Below are positions 17,092 to 25,763 of a stretch of 64,000 bases of DNA, in pieces (positions within the stretch are counted from its first letter, which is position 1; each line of letters begins with the position of its first letter). Made by a program: the position numbers and the translations under genes. The notes beneath the pieces were generated by a model. The model ran no database searches. It was not told where the DNA came from and saw only the letters and a program-made list of their open reading frames with translations. Location of the stretch: contig JASEET010000001.1 of assembly GCA_030019335.1 (NCBI GenBank), positions 186,001 to 250,000 on the forward strand, given 5' to 3'. The stretch is from Candidatus Bathyarchaeia archaeon. GTDB taxonomy: Archaea; Thermoproteota; Bathyarchaeia; Bathyarchaeales; Bathycorpusculaceae.

Positions 17092-17696
17092 ATGGCGGGA
17101 GTAAAAGAGTATGGGGCTGATCCGGAGTTAAAGAGGTTTTATTTGGTTTATCTTGGGATTGTGTTGTTAGGCGGTTTTCTTTGGTGGATGGTTCCAGCTG
17201 TTGTCTTTGTCGTGTTTTCATTGGAGACATGGATTGGAGTTGTGGTTGCTCTGTCATCTTTGTTCCGCTTCTTATTGCTGCTGGAATCACGTTATATTGG
17301 ATCCCTAAGTTTCATTCTTCGATAACCTACGTCTTGGAGGATGATAAGATTACGGTTACTAAGGGAGTGGGTGGAAGACTAAAAGTTTTGTGCCCCACAA
17401 CCGCATAACCAACATCAAACATTTACCAAGGTCCGATTTCTAGGCGTTTTGGTTTGGGCAAGCTTTCGATCCAAACTGCAGGTTTCTCTGGGACAAGCAG
17501 CAGCGGTGGCAGAGTCGCAGAAGCTGTGATCTTTGGAGTGAAGAACTCTGAAGAAATAAAAGACATCATAATCAGGTTTGTTAGGGGAATGAGGCCAGAA
17601 GCGATAGAAGCAGAAGCCGAAGTCAAGCCTTCCAAGGACATTAACCAGCAGATTCTCGCAGAACTACGCAAAATAAGAAAAGCCATAAAGAAATAA
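17092..17696 (+). pseudogene. PH-domain (bPH2-type) membrane protein, frameshifted
   Basis: Read through three frames, the region encodes one recognisable protein: an N-terminal acidic start (MAGVKEYGADPELKRFYLVY), two membrane segments, then a bacterial-type PH domain (ITYVLEDDKITVTKG, SFVPHNRITNI, IYQGPISRRFGLGKLSIQTA) and a helical tail (QQILAELRKIRKAIKK). Frame changes are needed near 17,250, near 17,368 (GGGAGTGGGTGG, one base short of GVWW-type codons) and near 17,418. Either the gene is decaying or the assembly has base-indel errors; the sequence cannot decide. Intact members are small membrane proteins of unknown role. Confidence 0.75.
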
Positions 17697-17734
17697 CGCG
17701 CTAAGAAATTGGAGACATAGTTTCGATTTCTCAA

Positions 17735-18022
17735 CTAAAGGGTGCATTGGCAGGGTGAATGTCCACATTTTGGGCATTTGTTGTCATACTTGTTTATAGC
17801 TGCCTTTTCAAGATCTACGTTGACGACATTTGCGAGTGAAGCCAACCATGCAATGACATCTGCAAACTCATCTTCTAAAGCCTTCTTGTCATCTGTCTTT
17901 AATGCTTCTCCTAACTCTTTCACTTCATCCATAAGCCAATCATATGTTCCTGTTATGCCACGTTTAGAATCTCTATGAAAATATATGCGCCACATTATCT
18001 TCTGAAATTCGCATATATGCAC
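17735..18022 (-). CDS. MazG-like nucleotide pyrophosphohydrolase with Cys tail
   Basis: A 95-residue all-alpha NTP pyrophosphohydrolase. The metal-binding helices are visible as WLMDEVKELGEAL and EDEFADVIAWLASLANV, giving the ExxE...ExxD pattern. The protein ends in a short cysteine tail, CPKCGHSPCQC, which could bind zinc; such tails occur in archaeal members. Likely role is removal of non-canonical or excess NTPs. The start is ATG 18022; earlier in-frame residues are not supported. Confidence 0.87.
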   Translation of the reverse strand: MHICEFQKIMWRIYFHRDSKRGITGTYDWLMDEVKELGEALKTDDKKALEDEFADVIAWLASLANVVNVDLEKAAINKYDNKCPKCGHSPCQCTL

Positions 18023-18104
18023 GCTTCTTTACCCATGTTGTCTGAAAATGCATAAGCAATATTTAAAATAAACAACAATCCAAACTTCTAATGCAGGTGA
18101 AAGG

Positions 18105-18545
18105 ATGGCACTACCGTTTGTTATTCGGAAGTATCAAAACAATGATAGGGAGCAATGTCGTGCCTTGTGGAGAGAGTTGACTGAGTGGCATCGTGAGATC
18201 TATCAAGACCCAACTATTGGCGGAGAACATCCAGAAGACTACTTTGACAAACACTTGGCTGCGGTTGAACCTGACCAACTTTGGGTCGCTGTCTATGCTT
18301 CGAAAGTTGTTGGGCTTGTCGGACTAATCGTTAAGGACAACGAAGCTGAAATAGAGCCTCTCATAGTTAGCAAAGCCCACCGCCGCAAAGGAATAGGAAA
18401 GCAATTGATAGAAACGGTTGTTTCTGAAGCCCGCGAAAAGGGAGTAAGATTCCTCGATATAAAGCCAGTGGCACGAAACGTGAATGCCGTAAAATTCCTA
18501 TACAAACAAGGTTTCAAAAACCTTGGGCATATCAGCTGTTCATAG
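18105..18545 (+). CDS. GNAT-family N-acetyltransferase, frameshifted near its C-terminus
   Basis: A 146-residue reading with the acetyl-CoA-binding motif A: EPLIVSKAHRRKGIGKQLIE, typical R/Q-x-x-G-x-G/A pattern, and the preceding beta strands. The substrate is unknown. The frame ends abruptly after GFKNLGHI; shifting by one base at about 18,530 continues as QLFIDFPAYPWKSGLEIFG to a stop at 18,607, which is the expected acetyltransferase end. So one base is probably missing near 18,530, by mutation or sequencing error. The start ATG 18105 has GGTGAAAGG upstream. Confidence 0.85.
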   Translation: MALPFVIRKYQNNDREQCRALWRELTEWHREIYQDPTIGGEHPEDYFDKHLAAVEPDQLWVAVYASKVVGLVGLIVKDNEAEIEPLIVSKAHRRKGIGKQLIETVVSEAREKGVRFLDIKPVARNVNAVKFLYKQGFKNLGHISCS

Positions 18546-18643
18546 ACTTCCCTGCTTATCCTTGGAAGTCAGGACTTGAAATTTTCGGATGCGAATTCAA
18601 CTTCTAACAGATAACGGATACCCAACTTACAAAAATTCAAAAT

Positions 18644-19069
18644 TTAACTTAGGAGGCTCTTTTGTCCCTTTTCGATTATGTGAACTACTTTAACGCCTTT
18701 TCTTTCCAAGTGTGCTGAGATAAATCTTCGGTGGCAGTATTTCGGTTTCACTTCCATACACATGATACAGACACGCTTAGCTTTTGCAATCTCTAAAAGC
18801 TGTTTTGTTCCTTCTCTGAAAAGTTTGGTTCGCATATGCCTTTTGTATCCGCCTCGACGGTAGCCTCCAAACTCCTTACCTAACCAGACGTACTCTATTC
18901 CACATTGTGGAAGCCACTTCTCCATCTTTTCTTTTTTAAAGTGTTCAACTTTTGACGTTGGAAAACTGCGAACGTCCACAAGAGCCTGAATTCCATGCTC
19001 ACCCAATAATTCTAGGAAAGTGTCTATTGAACGGTTGCTATGTCCAATAGTCCATATTATAATCTTCAA
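18644..19069 (-). CDS. DUF488 family protein
   Basis: A 141-residue member of DUF488: IWTIGHSNRSIDTFLELL at the N-terminus, VDVRSFPTSK, YVWLGKEFGGYR and the cysteine/histidine segment MCMEVKPKYCHRRFISAHL near the C-terminus. The family is common in archaea and bacteria, without an established biochemical function. It is followed 2 bp away, upstream on the same strand, by the flavoprotein and SHMT genes, so the three probably form one transcript. Confidence 0.88.
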   Translation of the reverse strand: MKIIIWTIGHSNRSIDTFLELLGEHGIQALVDVRSFPTSKVEHFKKEKMEKWLPQCGIEYVWLGKEFGGYRRGGYKRHMRTKLFREGTKQLLEIAKAKRVCIMCMEVKPKYCHRRFISAHLERKGVKVVHIIEKGQKSLLS

Positions 19070-19071
19070 TC

Positions 19072-19674
19072 TTACCGCTTACTTTCCCATTCCTTAAGTA
19101 TTAACTTCACTAAGTTGTCTAGTCTGTCTCTAACTTTTTCATTCTCAAGTAAGGTTCCGTAGATTGAGCCTTGACCATATTCTGCAGATTGCAACAATAA
19201 TGATGGCGGTGGATACTTGCAGTCATGGTGGTCTAAAATAGCTGTGTGATATGCAAGGTCACCGCCAGCTGGGATGTTTCCTATAACAATTAATGCTATA
19301 ATTTTGTTTAATATTATGTTTTTGAATTCTTCATAGCTTTTGATAATTCCTTGTGCTCTTTCCGTAAAAGCACAGTATAGACTTGCTGCCTTACCACCAT
19401 ATGTTGGAACCACAAGCACAATGATATCTGCTTCTTTCACTTTGTTGTAAATTCTTGGAACATCATCGTGGATTGGGCATTCTTCGTCCTTACCTCTTAG
19501 TTCATGGGCGAAACATTCGTAATTGCAGTGACTGCATGGTCTTATCTCGCAGTCATAGACATTGATAACCTCGGTTTTAAATTTCTGCTCTTTTGGTTTT
19601 GACAGCACATATTCTACGCAGTTTAAACAGTTGCCTCTTTTTCTTGCGCTGAACGCTATGCCTAATGCCTTCAT
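19072..19674 (-). CDS. Flavodoxin-fold NADPH-dependent FMN reductase-like protein
   Basis: About 200 residues with a flavodoxin-like fold: N-terminal strand and phosphate loop (ALGIAFSARKRGNCLN), a cysteine cluster (CEIRPCSHCNYECF) of the kind seen in iron-sulfur flavoproteins and multimeric FMN reductases, and the FMN-contact strand VLVVPTYGGKAASLYCAFTE. It probably carries FMN and reduces an unknown acceptor. I start it at ATG 19674, 12 bp inside the SHMT stop; a TTG at 19689 overlapping the SHMT stop is the alternative. It lies between SHMT and DUF488 in a tight minus-strand run. Confidence 0.85.
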   Translation of the reverse strand: MKALGIAFSARKRGNCLNCVEYVLSKPKEQKFKTEVINVYDCEIRPCSHCNYECFAHELRGKDEECPIHDDVPRIYNKVKEADIIVLVVPTYGGKAASLYCAFTERAQGIIKSYEEFKNIILNKIIALIVIGNIPAGGDLAYHTAILDHHDCKYPPPSLLLQSAEYGQGSIYGTLLENEKVRDRLDNLVKLILKEWESKR

Positions 19675-19685
19675 CTTTTTTCGCT

Positions 19686-21002
19686 TCAACGGATTTTTAT
19701 GTATTTGTAGGCTTCTGTCGCGTTTTCGAAGCAGTAGTGCACTTTCTGATAATCCCTTCTGAATTCCGCCACGTCCACTCTCACTTTTTCTGGTGGTTCC
19801 TTGTCTATTATTACGCGTTTGATGAATTCTGCTATTTCCGTCATTTCAGACTCTTTCATTCCAAGCCTTGTGACCTCAGAGACGCCAAGTCTTATGCCGC
19901 CTGGATGCATGAAGTGTCTTCCCTCTTTTATGTCCCATGGCAGCAGGTTTCTGTTTATTATTATGTTCGCCTTTTCCAGAGTCTCTTCGATTGTGCCTCC
20001 ATCGCCATATTTCGTTACGTCTATTAGGATTACGTGGGATTGTGTGAAGCCCTTATGTTCTGCCAAAACATTGAATCCCCTGTCATATAGCGCCTGACCC
20101 AAGGCTTTCGCGTTTTTCACTATTTGGCTTGTATACTCCTTTCCAAATTCAAGCATTTCCGCACAAGCAATTGTGACGCCTGCAACAGCATGCAAATGAT
20201 GGTTGCTCAACATGCCGGGGAAAGCTGCCCGTTTTATCTTTTCCGCATACTTTTCCCATGACAAGACTCCGCCGTGTTGGGGTCCAAAAAATGTTTTGTG
20301 TGTGCTCAAGCTGACGACATCGGCTCCTTCTCTAAGTGGATCTTGGAATTGTCCTCCACTAATTAATCCAGCCACATGTGCCGCATCATATCCTACGGTT
20401 CCACCCACTGAACGAATGGTGTCAGCTAACTCCTTGACTGGATGCGGGAATGGGAAAACACTTGCACCAAACATAACAAGTTTCGGTGGTCTACCCTCTG
20501 CGACGAGTTTTTCAATCCTATTTTTCGCCCGGTCAACATCGATGGTTAATTCCTTATAGTCTAAGGGTAAGTATTCAACAATTAAGCCGTGGACAGCGCC
20601 TGCTGTTCCTCCAAGTTTCTTCTTGCCCATTGTGATGTGTCCGCCAGCCGGAATTGATAAAGCCATCATTGTGTCGCCGGGCTCTGTGAAAGCTGTGTAA
20701 ACAACAAGGTTTGCCACAACACCCGAAATTGGTCTGACATCCACAAATTCTGCGTTGAAAAGTTTCTTCATTAGCTCGATGCATTTGAACTCTACTTGGT
20801 CTATGAAGCGGCAGCCAGCATAGACGCGTTCTCCGGGCCATCCTTCAGCATAGCGGTTTCCAAAATCTGTTGTGAGGGCTTCGCGTACGGCTGGGCTTGG
20901 AATGTTTTCACTTGCTATAAGTGGGATACATTCCCGAAACCATTTATGATGTTGTTGAAGAAGGTCTAACACATGATTATATTCATCTCGAACAGTTGAC
21001 AT
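19686..21002 (-). CDS. glyA: Serine hydroxymethyltransferase
   Basis: PLP enzyme interconverting serine and glycine with a one-carbon carrier (a tetrahydropterin in archaea). Visible are PLIASENIPSPAVREALTTD near the N-terminus, GYDAAHVAGLISGG with the PLP-binding Asp/His, and the Schiff-base lysine in STHKTFFGPQHGG (Lys236). Length 438 residues is normal. Start at ATG 21002 is decided by AGGAGGAG six bases upstream; the in-frame ATG at 21026 would place the Shine-Dalgarno inside the gene. It heads a minus-strand run with the flavoprotein and DUF488. Confidence 0.96.
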   Translation of the reverse strand: MSTVRDEYNHVLDLLQQHHKWFRECIPLIASENIPSPAVREALTTDFGNRYAEGWPGERVYAGCRFIDQVEFKCIELMKKLFNAEFVDVRPISGVVANLVVYTAFTEPGDTMMALSIPAGGHITMGKKKLGGTAGAVHGLIVEYLPLDYKELTIDVDRAKNRIEKLVAEGRPPKLVMFGASVFPFPHPVKELADTIRSVGGTVGYDAAHVAGLISGGQFQDPLREGADVVSLSTHKTFFGPQHGGVLSWEKYAEKIKRAAFPGMLSNHHLHAVAGVTIACAEMLEFGKEYTSQIVKNAKALGQALYDRGFNVLAEHKGFTQSHVILIDVTKYGDGGTIEETLEKANIIINRNLLPWDIKEGRHFMHPGGIRLGVSEVTRLGMKESEMTEIAEFIKRVIIDKEPPEKVRVDVAEFRRDYQKVHYCFENATEAYKYIKIR

Positions 21003-21008
21003 TACAAA

Positions 21009-21015
21009 CTCCTCC
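21009..21015 (-). promoter_or_regulatory. Ribosome binding site of glyA
   Basis: On the minus strand AGGAGGAG precedes ATG 21002 by six bases. It fixes the start against the upstream in-frame ATG. Confidence 0.7.
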
Positions 21016-21128
21016 TCTTGCATCACACTATCAGCGTTTCAAAAATAAAAACTATTTTGAAACAACGTAACATTAATAATGGAGAAGACGATACGAGTTA
21101 ACTGCCAGACCAAAAAGGGAGCTTTAGG

Positions 21129-21299
21129 ATGAGCAAGAAAAAGAAGAAAGAAAAAGCAGCACCCATGCCCGCTGCAAGCGCTGGTTTACTCAGATTCTTT
21201 GAGGAAGAAACTGAAGGCGTTAAAGTTCGACCTGAAATGCTTGTAGGCTTAGCGGTTGCGCTGATAATCATGTGTGTTTTGGCGCATGTGTTCTTCTAG
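21129..21299 (+). CDS. Preprotein translocase Sec61 beta subunit
   Basis: A 56-residue tail-anchored protein. The N-terminus is lysine-rich (MSKKKKKEKAAPMPA), followed by the family block AGLLRFFEEETEGVKVRPE and one C-terminal membrane helix (MLVGLAVALIIMCVLAHVFF). This is the standard archaeal Sec61 beta/SecG layout; it associates with SecYE in the membrane. GGGAGCTTTAGG precedes the ATG. It is divergent from glyA and convergent with the LSm-like gene. Confidence 0.93.
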   Translation: MSKKKKKEKAAPMPAASAGLLRFFEEETEGVKVRPEMLVGLAVALIIMCVLAHVFF

Positions 21300-21307
21300 C
21301 TAAAATG

Positions 21308-21595
21308 CTAACGGCGAGAAGCCACATGTAAAACTTCTATTCTCTGCACAGAGTTAAGGTGAACAAATATTTCGCTTCTCTCCTCTCTGCTTGTAACCTG
21401 CGGTATTGGCTGGGCAATTGTTGCACGCAGTATAATGGCATCCGCATTTGAAAGCCATATCCCCGCAGGTTCACGGGTCACCGCCTTCAACGTTCCTTCA
21501 AAACCATAAGAAGGATCCAAAATCACTCGTATGTTCTTACCTAAGTTTTTCTCAAGCATATGAAATATTGTTGGTGGTAGATTTTGTTCCGCCAT
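21308..21595 (-). CDS. LSm/Sm-like small protein
   Basis: A 95-residue protein whose centre (LGKNIRVILDPSYGFEGTLK, then REPAGIWLSNADAIILR) follows the Sm1 beta-strand pattern, with a C-terminal strand (IFVHLNSVQRIEVLHV) matching Sm2. The family forms RNA-binding rings in archaea; this member is divergent from the canonical Lsm proteins, so ring formation and RNA targets are uncertain. It is convergent with the Sec61 beta gene, 8 bp apart. Confidence 0.75.
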   Translation of the reverse strand: MAEQNLPPTIFHMLEKNLGKNIRVILDPSYGFEGTLKAVTREPAGIWLSNADAIILRATIAQPIPQVTSREERSEIFVHLNSVQRIEVLHVASRR

Positions 21596-21845
21596 GGGGT
21601 TCGCAGAATTTTAAATAGTGTTTTGAGGATAAAACAGTTGCCCTTCCTAGGTGATATTAGAACATTCATGCAGAAGATTTCTTGTTGTGTTTTATGCTTT
21701 CCCATTTTTCAGTGTTTATGTTAAAATCGTTAAGCTGCTCAACATAGTGATTATTTTAAGGCTGTCTTAAACTATCAATATTGATTTAACTGGTCTCGCA
21801 ACACTTTAATATGCTGGATGTTCCCTCATAGAAAATCCATCCGAG
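21596..21845. other. Intergenic region between divergent LSm-like and DUF2070 genes
   Basis: About 250 bp without a gene or clear repeat. CACTTTAATATGC at about 21,802-21,814 is a plausible TATA region for the DUF2070 gene. Confidence 0.35.
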
Positions 21846-23675
21846 ATGACACATATGACCGCTGAAATTTCATTAAGCCAGTCTATGGCTAAAGTAGTCA
21901 AACATTATTCATCATTATTTGTGCTTCCATCGTATAGAAAAGTGCTTTTGTTTCTAGCATTGTCTTGTATAGGTGGGGGTTTGCTTTCCACAATTATTCT
22001 TTTTCCCTCATTTGAGGGACTGAAAAACGGGTTTTTTCTCGGTTTTTCCATTCTGCTTATAAATTTAATTTTTGACTATATGGTAAGCATATGGGTTTTG
22101 AGACGTGACCCGATTTATGATTTGAGGAGGACTGCAGCGCTTTCCCTTTTCTGCTGGGCTTTATGGTTTTTATTCATTTTTGTGGGCGTTGCTGCTGCCA
22201 GAGTCGTTGTTCCATCATGGGCGGTCAAGCTATGCCTTTTAGGTTTTTCAGCCGTACTAATCTTGCGTTTAATCGTGTTCAACTCAACATCATCTATGAG
22301 CTATAAACGTCTTCTTACAGCTTCCCTTCTTCAACCATTTTCTTGCATAATTCCCTTCTTGGTGTTTTGGGCAGGAATCAGCTATCCCCCAATATCTCAC
22401 ATACTTTTATTCCTGATTTTTTCACTGGCGGTGAGTTTTCTTTCAAGTTTCTCCTTCATTTCCCTCTTGAACCGCGTAGGTGAGCAAACACTTGGGTTTC
22501 CTTCCCTACCTCTTTTTAAGGCTTTTTTGCTCAATTGGGTAGTGAACTTAAACGCCCCCCTTGAAGAGTTTCTTGAAAAGTTAGGCACGGAGCAAGACAT
22601 CGAGTTTTCTATAATAAAGTTTGACGCTTCCAGACCTAAAGCAGTTATAGCCGTTCCCTCCGTTCATCCAGGCCCGTTCAAAAATGTTGGAAGCAGTCTT
22701 TTACCTTCTACACTTAAAGCTGCTTTAGGGAAGGAGCTTAACTGCACAGCTTGCGTGCCTCATGGTTTACTTGGGCACGAGCTTGACCTAACCTCTCAAC
22801 TTCAAAATCAAAAAATCATTAACCACGTTGTTGAAACCGTTAACTTTGAAACCTCACACGCTAAAGCAACCCCTTTTATTAAAGTTAGCAATGGTTTAGC
22901 TACTGCTTGCTGCCAAATTTTCGGTAAGGCTGCCTTTCTTTCATTCACTCTTGCTCCAAAAACAACCGAAGATTTGCCGCAGGAATTAGGCTTATTCATT
23001 AGCCAAGAAGCATTGAAACGTAGCTTAGACTGCTATGCGGTTGTTAACGCACATAACAGCATTAACGGAACAGTTGACACACAAAAAACTTTGGAGACCT
23101 TGAAAAAGGTTGCAATAACATGCTTGGAGAAAGCTGTTTCTTTAAAAAGCTCTTCCTTCAAAGTTGGCGCCGCCACTGTTATACCGAAGGAATTCAGCCT
23201 AAAAGATGGTATGGGACCTGGCGGCATTACCGTAGTTGTAATTAAAGTAGGTAAACAAAAAACTGCCTATGTTGTTATTGACGGCAACAATATGGTTTCT
23301 GGGCTACGTGAAAAAATTCTTTCAGCTCTTCAATCCATCGGAATAGCCGAAGGTGAAGTTTTCACAACAGATACTCATGCGGTAAATGCTTTAGTACTAA
23401 CCAAACGTGGGTATCATCCAGTCGGCGAAGTTATGAATCACGAAAAATTGATTAGTTATGTTAGAGAAGCTGCTCTTGCCGCTATATCCGATTTAGAACG
23501 TGCAAAGGTAGCATGCCGAACCGAGATAGTTCCATGCGTCAAAGTTATTGGAGCAAAACAACTGGAAACTCTGTGCCTCCTTGCAGATAGAACTTTTCAA
23601 AAAGCTAAAAAAATAGTTGTTCCCATTTTCACGACTGCTGCTGTTCTCTTAACATTGTTTTTAACATTTACCTAA
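21846..23675 (+). CDS. DUF2070 family membrane protein
   Basis: A 609-residue archaeal protein. The first ~235 residues contain about seven hydrophobic helices; a long soluble region follows with the conserved AVIAVPSVHPGPFKNVGSS block and VPHGLLGHELDLTSQ, rich in His, Gly and Pro as in a metal or nucleotide site; one hydrophobic segment ends the protein (VPIFTTAAVLLTLFLTF). DUF2070 is widespread in archaea without an assigned function. In-frame ATG codons at 21846 and 21855 are both possible starts. The next gene, porG, follows 25-57 bp later. Confidence 0.9.
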   Translation: MTHMTAEISLSQSMAKVVKHYSSLFVLPSYRKVLLFLALSCIGGGLLSTIILFPSFEGLKNGFFLGFSILLINLIFDYMVSIWVLRRDPIYDLRRTAALSLFCWALWFLFIFVGVAAARVVVPSWAVKLCLLGFSAVLILRLIVFNSTSSMSYKRLLTASLLQPFSCIIPFLVFWAGISYPPISHILLFLIFSLAVSFLSSFSFISLLNRVGEQTLGFPSLPLFKAFLLNWVVNLNAPLEEFLEKLGTEQDIEFSIIKFDASRPKAVIAVPSVHPGPFKNVGSSLLPSTLKAALGKELNCTACVPHGLLGHELDLTSQLQNQKIINHVVETVNFETSHAKATPFIKVSNGLATACCQIFGKAAFLSFTLAPKTTEDLPQELGLFISQEALKRSLDCYAVVNAHNSINGTVDTQKTLETLKKVAITCLEKAVSLKSSSFKVGAATVIPKEFSLKDGMGPGGITVVVIKVGKQKTAYVVIDGNNMVSGLREKILSALQSIGIAEGEVFTTDTHAVNALVLTKRGYHPVGEVMNHEKLISYVREAALAAISDLERAKVACRTEIVPCVKVIGAKQLETLCLLADRTFQKAKKIVVPIFTTAAVLLTLFLTFT

Positions 23676-23732
23676 GCTAACACTAATAAGGTTGAAGATT
23701 TGACTCTTTTATTCTCAACAGAAGGGAGAAAC

Positions 23733-24290
23733 GTGCTTAAGGAAATCCGAATCCACGGTCGCGGTGGACAAGGAAGCGTCACAGCTGCACAGTTACTGGC
23801 TCATGCCGCTTTTATCGAAAGCAAGTGGGTTCAAGCTTTTCCATATTTCGGAGCTGAACGACGAGGCGCTCCGGTGAAAGCCTTCGCAAGAATAAGCGAT
23901 GCACCCATACTTCTTCACAGTCAAATCTACAACCCCGACTACATAATAGCGCTAGACCCCAACATTTACGAAATTGTGGACGTAACCGAGGGCTTGAAAA
24001 AAGACGGCACAATAATCATGAACACAACTAAGAAGCCTGAGGCAATAGATTTAAAAGGTCGGCGAATTGCCACTGTTGATGCAACAGGAGTTGCGCTTGA
24101 ATTAGGGCTGCTTGTCGCTGGATTGCCTGTTGTTAACACTTCAATCTTAGGAGCTTTTGCCAAAGCAACAGGTGAAGTTAAACTGGAAAGCATTTTAAAG
24201 GCCATAAAAGAAACGTGGTCCGGCAGTACCGGAGAAAAAAATGCTAATGCAGCAGAACTTGCCTATAAACGGTTGATAAAAGGATGGTGA
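23733..24290 (+). CDS. porG: Pyruvate:ferredoxin oxidoreductase gamma subunit
   Basis: Gamma subunit of the four-subunit archaeal POR, which oxidises pyruvate to acetyl-CoA with reduction of ferredoxin. The N-terminal motif [19 protein letters not shown] and the [17 protein letters not shown] block are diagnostic. The start is GTG 23733 with GAAGGGAG just upstream; readings from an upstream TTG add residues that are not family-like. First of a tight G-D-A-B operon. Confidence 0.94.
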   Translation: MLKEIRIHGRGGQGSVTAAQLLAHAAFIESKWVQAFPYFGAERRGAPVKAFARISDAPILLHSQIYNPDYIIALDPNIYEIVDVTEGLKKDGTIIMNTTKKPEAIDLKGRRIATVDATGVALELGLLVAGLPVVNTSILGAFAKATGEVKLESILKAIKETWSGSTGEKNANAAELAYKRLIKGW

Positions 24291-24294
24291 AATT

Positions 24295-24579
24295 ATGAGT
24301 ATTGCTCCGAAAACTTGCAAAGAAATGCCTGTCACAACCTTATCTATCCCAACGGTTGGTAGTATGGGAAAAACTGGTTCTTGGAGAACTTTTCGTCCTG
24401 TGGTCGACTATTCGAAATGTACGCGGTGCACGCTTTGCTGGATTTACTGTCCAGACGGAGCCATAACACGTCAAGAAGATGATTCCCCAAAAATAGATTA
24501 TGACTACTGTAAAGGTTGCGGAATATGTTCTAACGAATGTCCAGTTAAAGCGATAACTATGGAGCGGGAGGGGGAATGA
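24295..24579 (+). CDS. porD: Pyruvate:ferredoxin oxidoreductase delta subunit (2x[4Fe-4S])
   Basis: Ferredoxin-like subunit of 94 residues passing electrons from the TPP site. Two cluster motifs are complete: CTRCTLCWIYCP and CKGCGICSNECP. It begins 4 bp after porG, and its stop is immediately followed by the porA ATG. Confidence 0.95.
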   Translation: MSIAPKTCKEMPVTTLSIPTVGSMGKTGSWRTFRPVVDYSKCTRCTLCWIYCPDGAITRQEDDSPKIDYDYCKGCGICSNECPVKAITMEREGE

Positions 24580-25758
24580 ATGGCGCAAACAGTTATTGAC
24601 ACTGCGAATCACATCGCTGCATATGCCGCAAAAGCAGCAAGAGCTCAGGTCGTTGCTGCCTATCCAATAACACCTCAAACATCAATAGTTGAAAGGATAG
24701 CTGAACTGGTTGAAAGCGGAGAAATGGACGCTGAATATATTCGTGTGGAATCTGAACACAGCGCTATGTCAGCATGTATAGGTGCCGCGGCTGGAGGAGT
24801 CAGAACCTTCACGGCAACCTCGTCTCACGGTTTGGTGCTTATGCATGAGGCTTTACATTGGGCTTCTGGTTCGCGGTTACCAATTACAATGTCTGTAGTT
24901 AACCGTGCCTTAGGACCCGGTTGGAACATATGGGCTGATTTCACCGATTCCATGTCTCAACGGGACACTGGATGGATTCAGTTTTACTGCGCTGACAACC
25001 AAGAAGTTTTCGACACCATAATTCAGGCCTACAAACTCTGCGAGAATGAACGAGTCCTTTTGCCAGCTATGGTATGCCTTGAAGCCTTCACTCTATCACA
25101 CACTTACATGCCTGTGAAAATTCCAGACCAAGAAAAAATCGATGAGTTTCTGCCTCCTTATAAGCCTAAATGGTTTTTAGATGTTAACAACCCGTTTTCG
25201 CACGCAAACCTAGTTTCGCCAGAGTGGTATATGGAGTTCCGTTACATGATGCAAGAAGCCATGGAAAATGCTAAGCAGCTTATACCAGAAATCGGCAAAG
25301 AATGTGGCAAATACTTTGGTTTTGAACACGGTGGACTTATTGACAAGTACAAATGTGAAGATGCAGATTTGATATTGCTAACGATGGGAACTATTGGAAG
25401 GGAAGCCAAAATAGCCGTGGACAACCTACGCAAGGAAGGCTTTAAAGTAGGTACCGCAAGAGTTCGAGTTTTCCGTCCATTTCCAAAAGAAGAAATTAGA
25501 AAACTTGCAGAAAACACACAAATGTTTGCAATAATAGACCGTGGCATATCCTTTGGAATGGAGGGTTTCCTCGCCGAAGAAATCAAAGCATCACTTTACA
25601 ATCACGAAGACCGTCCGTTAATTGCCGGATTTGTTGCAGGCTTAGGAGGGAGAGATGTAACGTTCAAGACCATCGAGAAAATTGCTAGAAAATCATCAGA
25701 ATGGATGCAAGCAGGCAAGGTTGAAAAGGAAACCCTATGGGTTGATTTAAGGGAGTGA
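24580..25758 (+). CDS. porA: Pyruvate:ferredoxin oxidoreductase alpha subunit
   Basis: 392-residue alpha subunit with AYPITPQTSIVERIAELVE, the VESEHSAMSACIGAAAGGVR block and RVRVFRPFPKEEIRKLAE. It binds part of the TPP site and forms the active-site half with beta. The frame overlaps the next gene's upstream GTG by a few bases, which supports coupled translation. Confidence 0.95.
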   Translation: MAQTVIDTANHIAAYAAKAARAQVVAAYPITPQTSIVERIAELVESGEMDAEYIRVESEHSAMSACIGAAAGGVRTFTATSSHGLVLMHEALHWASGSRLPITMSVVNRALGPGWNIWADFTDSMSQRDTGWIQFYCADNQEVFDTIIQAYKLCENERVLLPAMVCLEAFTLSHTYMPVKIPDQEKIDEFLPPYKPKWFLDVNNPFSHANLVSPEWYMEFRYMMQEAMENAKQLIPEIGKECGKYFGFEHGGLIDKYKCEDADLILLTMGTIGREAKIAVDNLRKEGFKVGTARVRVFRPFPKEEIRKLAENTQMFAIIDRGISFGMEGFLAEEIKASLYNHEDRPLIAGFVAGLGGRDVTFKTIEKIARKSSEWMQAGKVEKETLWVDLRE

Positions 25759-25763
25759 AGGAG

